A stretch of DNA of 64,000 bases. Source: Haloarcula sp. DT43. GTDB taxonomy: Archaea > Halobacteriota > Halobacteria > Halobacteriales > Haloarculaceae. A program made the translations under genes and the position numbers. Below are positions 62,066 through 64,000 of the stretch, one piece after another (the stretch's first letter is position 1; every line of letters begins with the position of its first letter). The notes under the pieces were generated by a model, which worked only from the letters and a program-made list of their open reading frames with translations, had not been told where the DNA came from and did no database searches. The stretch is from assembly GCF_037078405.1 (NCBI RefSeq), contig NZ_JAYMGZ010000002.1, forward strand, positions 372,001 to 436,000, read 5' to 3'.

Positions 62066-62959
62066 ATGCTTGACCGGTTGCTGGGACGCGCGTCGCTGAA
62101 AGAGCGGGTGGCCGAACTCGAAGAGGAGAACCACCACCTCGAACGCCAACTCGACGCCGAGAAGGAGCGCCGTGCCGACGCGGCGACCGAGCGCCAGCGG
62201 GCCGAGGCCGAGGTCAATCGGCTGGAGGACCGCGTCGCCGAACTCGAAGACCGCGTCCAGCGACTCCAGAACGAGGAGGGCGAATCGACCTTCCGGGCCG
62301 AGGAGACGCTCAGTCGGGCGCGGCTCGGGGCCGTCCTCGACCGCCTCGAATCGTTCGAGACGGGGCCCGAGGGCGTGTTCACGGCCTACGTCGAGGCGGA
62401 GCGCTCCCTGCCCGGTCCGGTCCGGGACGCCTTCGGCGACCGCGCGTCCTTGGTCGCGAGCGCCGCGCCGTGTCTCGCGGTCACCGACGACGCCGGCCTC
62501 CTGTCGGCGTGTCTGTCCGTCCCCGCGCCGCCGTCGCCGTTTACCGAGTGGGCCGACGGGGTCCGGCTGAAGCGGTCGTGGTTCGAACCGACCGGCGAAC
62601 ACGTCGTCGCCCTGGTCCGTTCGGACCTGTTCGCGCTGGGCGAGTACGACGGCCGCGAGCGGACCGCCTTCCACGGCTTCGACTCGGACCTGAAGAGCCA
62701 GCACTCGAAGGGCGGCTTCTCGCAGGGCCGGTTCGAGCGGCTCCGCGACCAGCAGATAGACACCCATCTGGACCGCTGTCAGGCGGCTATCGAGGAGGTA
62801 TCGCCCGACCGACTGTACGTCGTCGGCGAGGGGTCGGTCATCCACGAGTTCGAGGACCGCGCGACGGCGACGAAGGCCGTCGACGCGACCGGGGAGCCGG
62901 CCGAGGCACTCGAAGACGCCGTGCGGTCGCTGTGGACCGTCCGGCTCCGCGTCCCGTAG
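62066..62959 (+). CDS. Vms1/ANKZF1-type (VLRF1) release-factor-like protein
   Basis: A 297-aa protein: an N-terminal coiled coil (residues about 8-75, 'LEEENHHLERQLDAEKERRA') followed by an eRF1-like fold. The key segment 'FDSDLKSQHSKGGFSQGRFE' (near residue 210) resembles the catalytic GGxSQ-type loop of Vms1/ANKZF1 peptidyl-tRNA hydrolases, which free nascent chains from stalled 60S ribosomes. The later 'DRLYVVGEGSVIHEF' is the typical core strand. A role in ribosome rescue is inferred from the family. The start is the ATG at 62066. Confidence 0.82.
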   Translation: MLDRLLGRASLKERVAELEEENHHLERQLDAEKERRADAATERQRAEAEVNRLEDRVAELEDRVQRLQNEEGESTFRAEETLSRARLGAVLDRLESFETGPEGVFTAYVEAERSLPGPVRDAFGDRASLVASAAPCLAVTDDAGLLSACLSVPAPPSPFTEWADGVRLKRSWFEPTGEHVVALVRSDLFALGEYDGRERTAFHGFDSDLKSQHSKGGFSQGRFERLRDQQIDTHLDRCQAAIEEVSPDRLYVVGEGSVIHEFEDRATATKAVDATGEPAEALEDAVRSLWTVRLRVP

Positions 62960-63000
62960 CGCGGTCCCGCACGTCAGAATCCAGCTGGGGCCGGTTCCGT

Positions 63001-63010
63001 AGGTTTTTCG
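63001..63010 (+). promoter_or_regulatory. TATA-like box for the DgcN-like gene
   Basis: The bases aggtttttcg are centred 29 bases before the ATG at 63034. Confidence 0.45.
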
Positions 63011-63033
63011 CGGGGCGGCGACTCTCTCCGGCT

Positions 63034-64000
63034 ATGGCCGTAGCCATTCTGACACACGACGCGTTCCCCGACCGGGCCAAGACGGCCGTCGGGCTGTTGC
63101 GGTACGGTGACCGAACGGTCCACGCCCTCGTCGACCGCGAGCGGGCCGGACAGCGCGTCCACGATACGCTTCCGGACGTACAGGACGCCCCCATCGTCGC
63201 GTCGATGGCCGACGTGCCCGAGGTGGACGCGCTCGTCGTCGGCATCTCGCCCATCGGCGGGGAGTTCGACGAGTCCTGGCGCGAAGACGTACGCACGGCG
63301 CTCGAACGCGGCTGTGACGTGTACTCGGGCCTGCACGACTTCCTGGCTGACGACGAGGAGTTCGCCCGCCTCGCCGCGGCACACGACGCCGAACTGCACG
63401 ACCTGCGCAAGCCGCCCGAGGACCTGACCGTGGCGGCGGGCACCGCTGGCGACGTGGACGCGACGGTCGTCACGACCGTCGGGACGGACTGCTCGACGGG
63501 GAAGATGACCGCGTCGTTCGAAATCCGAGACGCGGCGCGGGAACGGGGCCTCGACGCCGCTGTCGTCCCGACCGGGCAGACCGGCATCGCCATCACCGGC
63601 CGGGGTATCGTCGTCGACCGCGTCATCGCCGACTACGCCGCTGGCGCGGTCGAGCGACTGGTCGAGGAGGCGGGCGACCGGGACCTGCTGGTCGTCGAGG
63701 GCCAGGGCGCGCTCGCCCACCCGGCCTACTCGGGCGTGACGACGAGCATCCTCCACGGGTCGGCTCCCGACGCGCTCGTGATGTGCCACGAGGCCGGCCG
63801 CGAGGCGATTCACGGCTACGAGTCGTTCGCCATCCCGCCCCTGTCGGAGTACGTCGACATCTACGAGCGCCTGGCCGCGCCGGTCTCGGACGCGGCGGTC
63901 ACGGCGGGCATGCTGAACACGCGCCACCTCGCCGACGAAGCGGCCGCCGACGCCGTCGCGGACTACGCCGACGACCTCGGCGTGCCGGCGACCGACCCCG
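63034..64000 (+). CDS. dgcN: DUF1611/DgcN-like protein (3' end cut by window edge)
   Basis: The first 322 codons of a DUF1611-family protein, whose characterised bacterial members are D-glutamate N-acetyltransferases (DgcN). An N-terminal Rossmann-like part ('DALVVGISPIGGEFDESWRE') is followed by a P-loop-like 'VVTTVGTDCSTGKMTASFEI' and 'AVVPTGQTGIAITGRGIVVD', with 'LLVVEGQGALAHPAYSGVT' near residue 230. Family members are about 330-350 aa, so only the tail is missing. A dipeptide epimerase/DgcA gene often follows and should be looked for just to the right. Confidence 0.8.
   Translation, partial: MAVAILTHDAFPDRAKTAVGLLRYGDRTVHALVDRERAGQRVHDTLPDVQDAPIVASMADVPEVDALVVGISPIGGEFDESWREDVRTALERGCDVYSGLHDFLADDEEFARLAAAHDAELHDLRKPPEDLTVAAGTAGDVDATVVTTVGTDCSTGKMTASFEIRDAARERGLDAAVVPTGQTGIAITGRGIVVDRVIADYAAGAVERLVEEAGDRDLLVVEGQGALAHPAYSGVTTSILHGSAPDALVMCHEAGREAIHGYESFAIPPLSEYVDIYERLAAPVSDAAVTAGMLNTRHLADEAAADAVADYADDLGVPATDP

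Overview
The window is one continuous piece of haloarchaeal chromosome, apparently from a Haloarcula-like member of the class Halobacteria. The evidence is high GC with strong GC preference at third codon positions, very acidic proteins, AT-rich TATA boxes placed 25-30 bases before start codons (leaderless transcripts), a PGF-CTERM surface protein, the ubiquitin-like modifier SAMP1, HalX and Bat-type HTH regulators, archaeal GatD, and many small proteins known only from haloarchaea. I see no rRNA, CRISPR array, insertion sequence or integrase, so this reads as a core-genome segment.

Layout. 1-2946: divergent cobalamin/iron-siderophore ABC transporter genes (permease cut by the left edge, lipid-side binding protein) and a 5-formyl-THF cyclo-ligase-like gene. 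3030-6346: a REC-PAS-GAF histidine kinase and a dihydrolipoamide dehydrogenase-like flavoprotein. 6422-11690: a TetR regulator facing a two-gene operon for a repeat-rich surface protein and an RND/MMPL exporter, with two matching operator palindromes. 11687-17053: HalX regulator, PAS-like membrane protein, NAD kinase, KaiC-like ATPase, DUF4013 protein and two UspA proteins. 17123-24114: HerA-like ATPase and NurA-like nuclease, separated by an EEP-family hydrolase, an MBL hydrolase and small genes. 24274-27225: GpmI, KptA and a PPOX flavoprotein. 27233-30746: a translationally coupled nadA-nadB-nadC operon.

30973-38310: a small His-bearing membrane protein, HMG-CoA reductase, a zinc-ribbon/membrane pair, cupin, lipoprotein, small membrane proteins, isocitrate dehydrogenase, methionine aminopeptidase and a small zinc-finger protein. 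38580-45939: HIT hydrolase, CDF transporter, PAS histidine kinase, t6A methylthiotransferase, deoxyribose-phosphate aldolase, DUF63 protein and a nucleoside phosphorylase. 46004-51691: an ion-homeostasis cluster (HPP-Usp fusion, 6-TM K+ channel with only RCK_N, and two paralogous 3-TM proteins with only TrkA_C). 51780-57973: SAMP1, 7TM-type histidine kinase, GNAT, GatD with a tRNA-like sequence directly upstream, small proteins and an ArsR regulator. 58073-64000: a secreted low-complexity repeat protein, DUF1405, DUF5802, Bat-type HTH, a Vms1/VLRF1-type protein and a DgcN-like gene cut by the right edge.

The best candidates for something new are the split K+ channel module, the tRNA-like element before gatD, and the two-operator TetR export switch. 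Most of the rest is well-ordered housekeeping and signalling. Functional calls rest on motif reading alone; no database search was possible.
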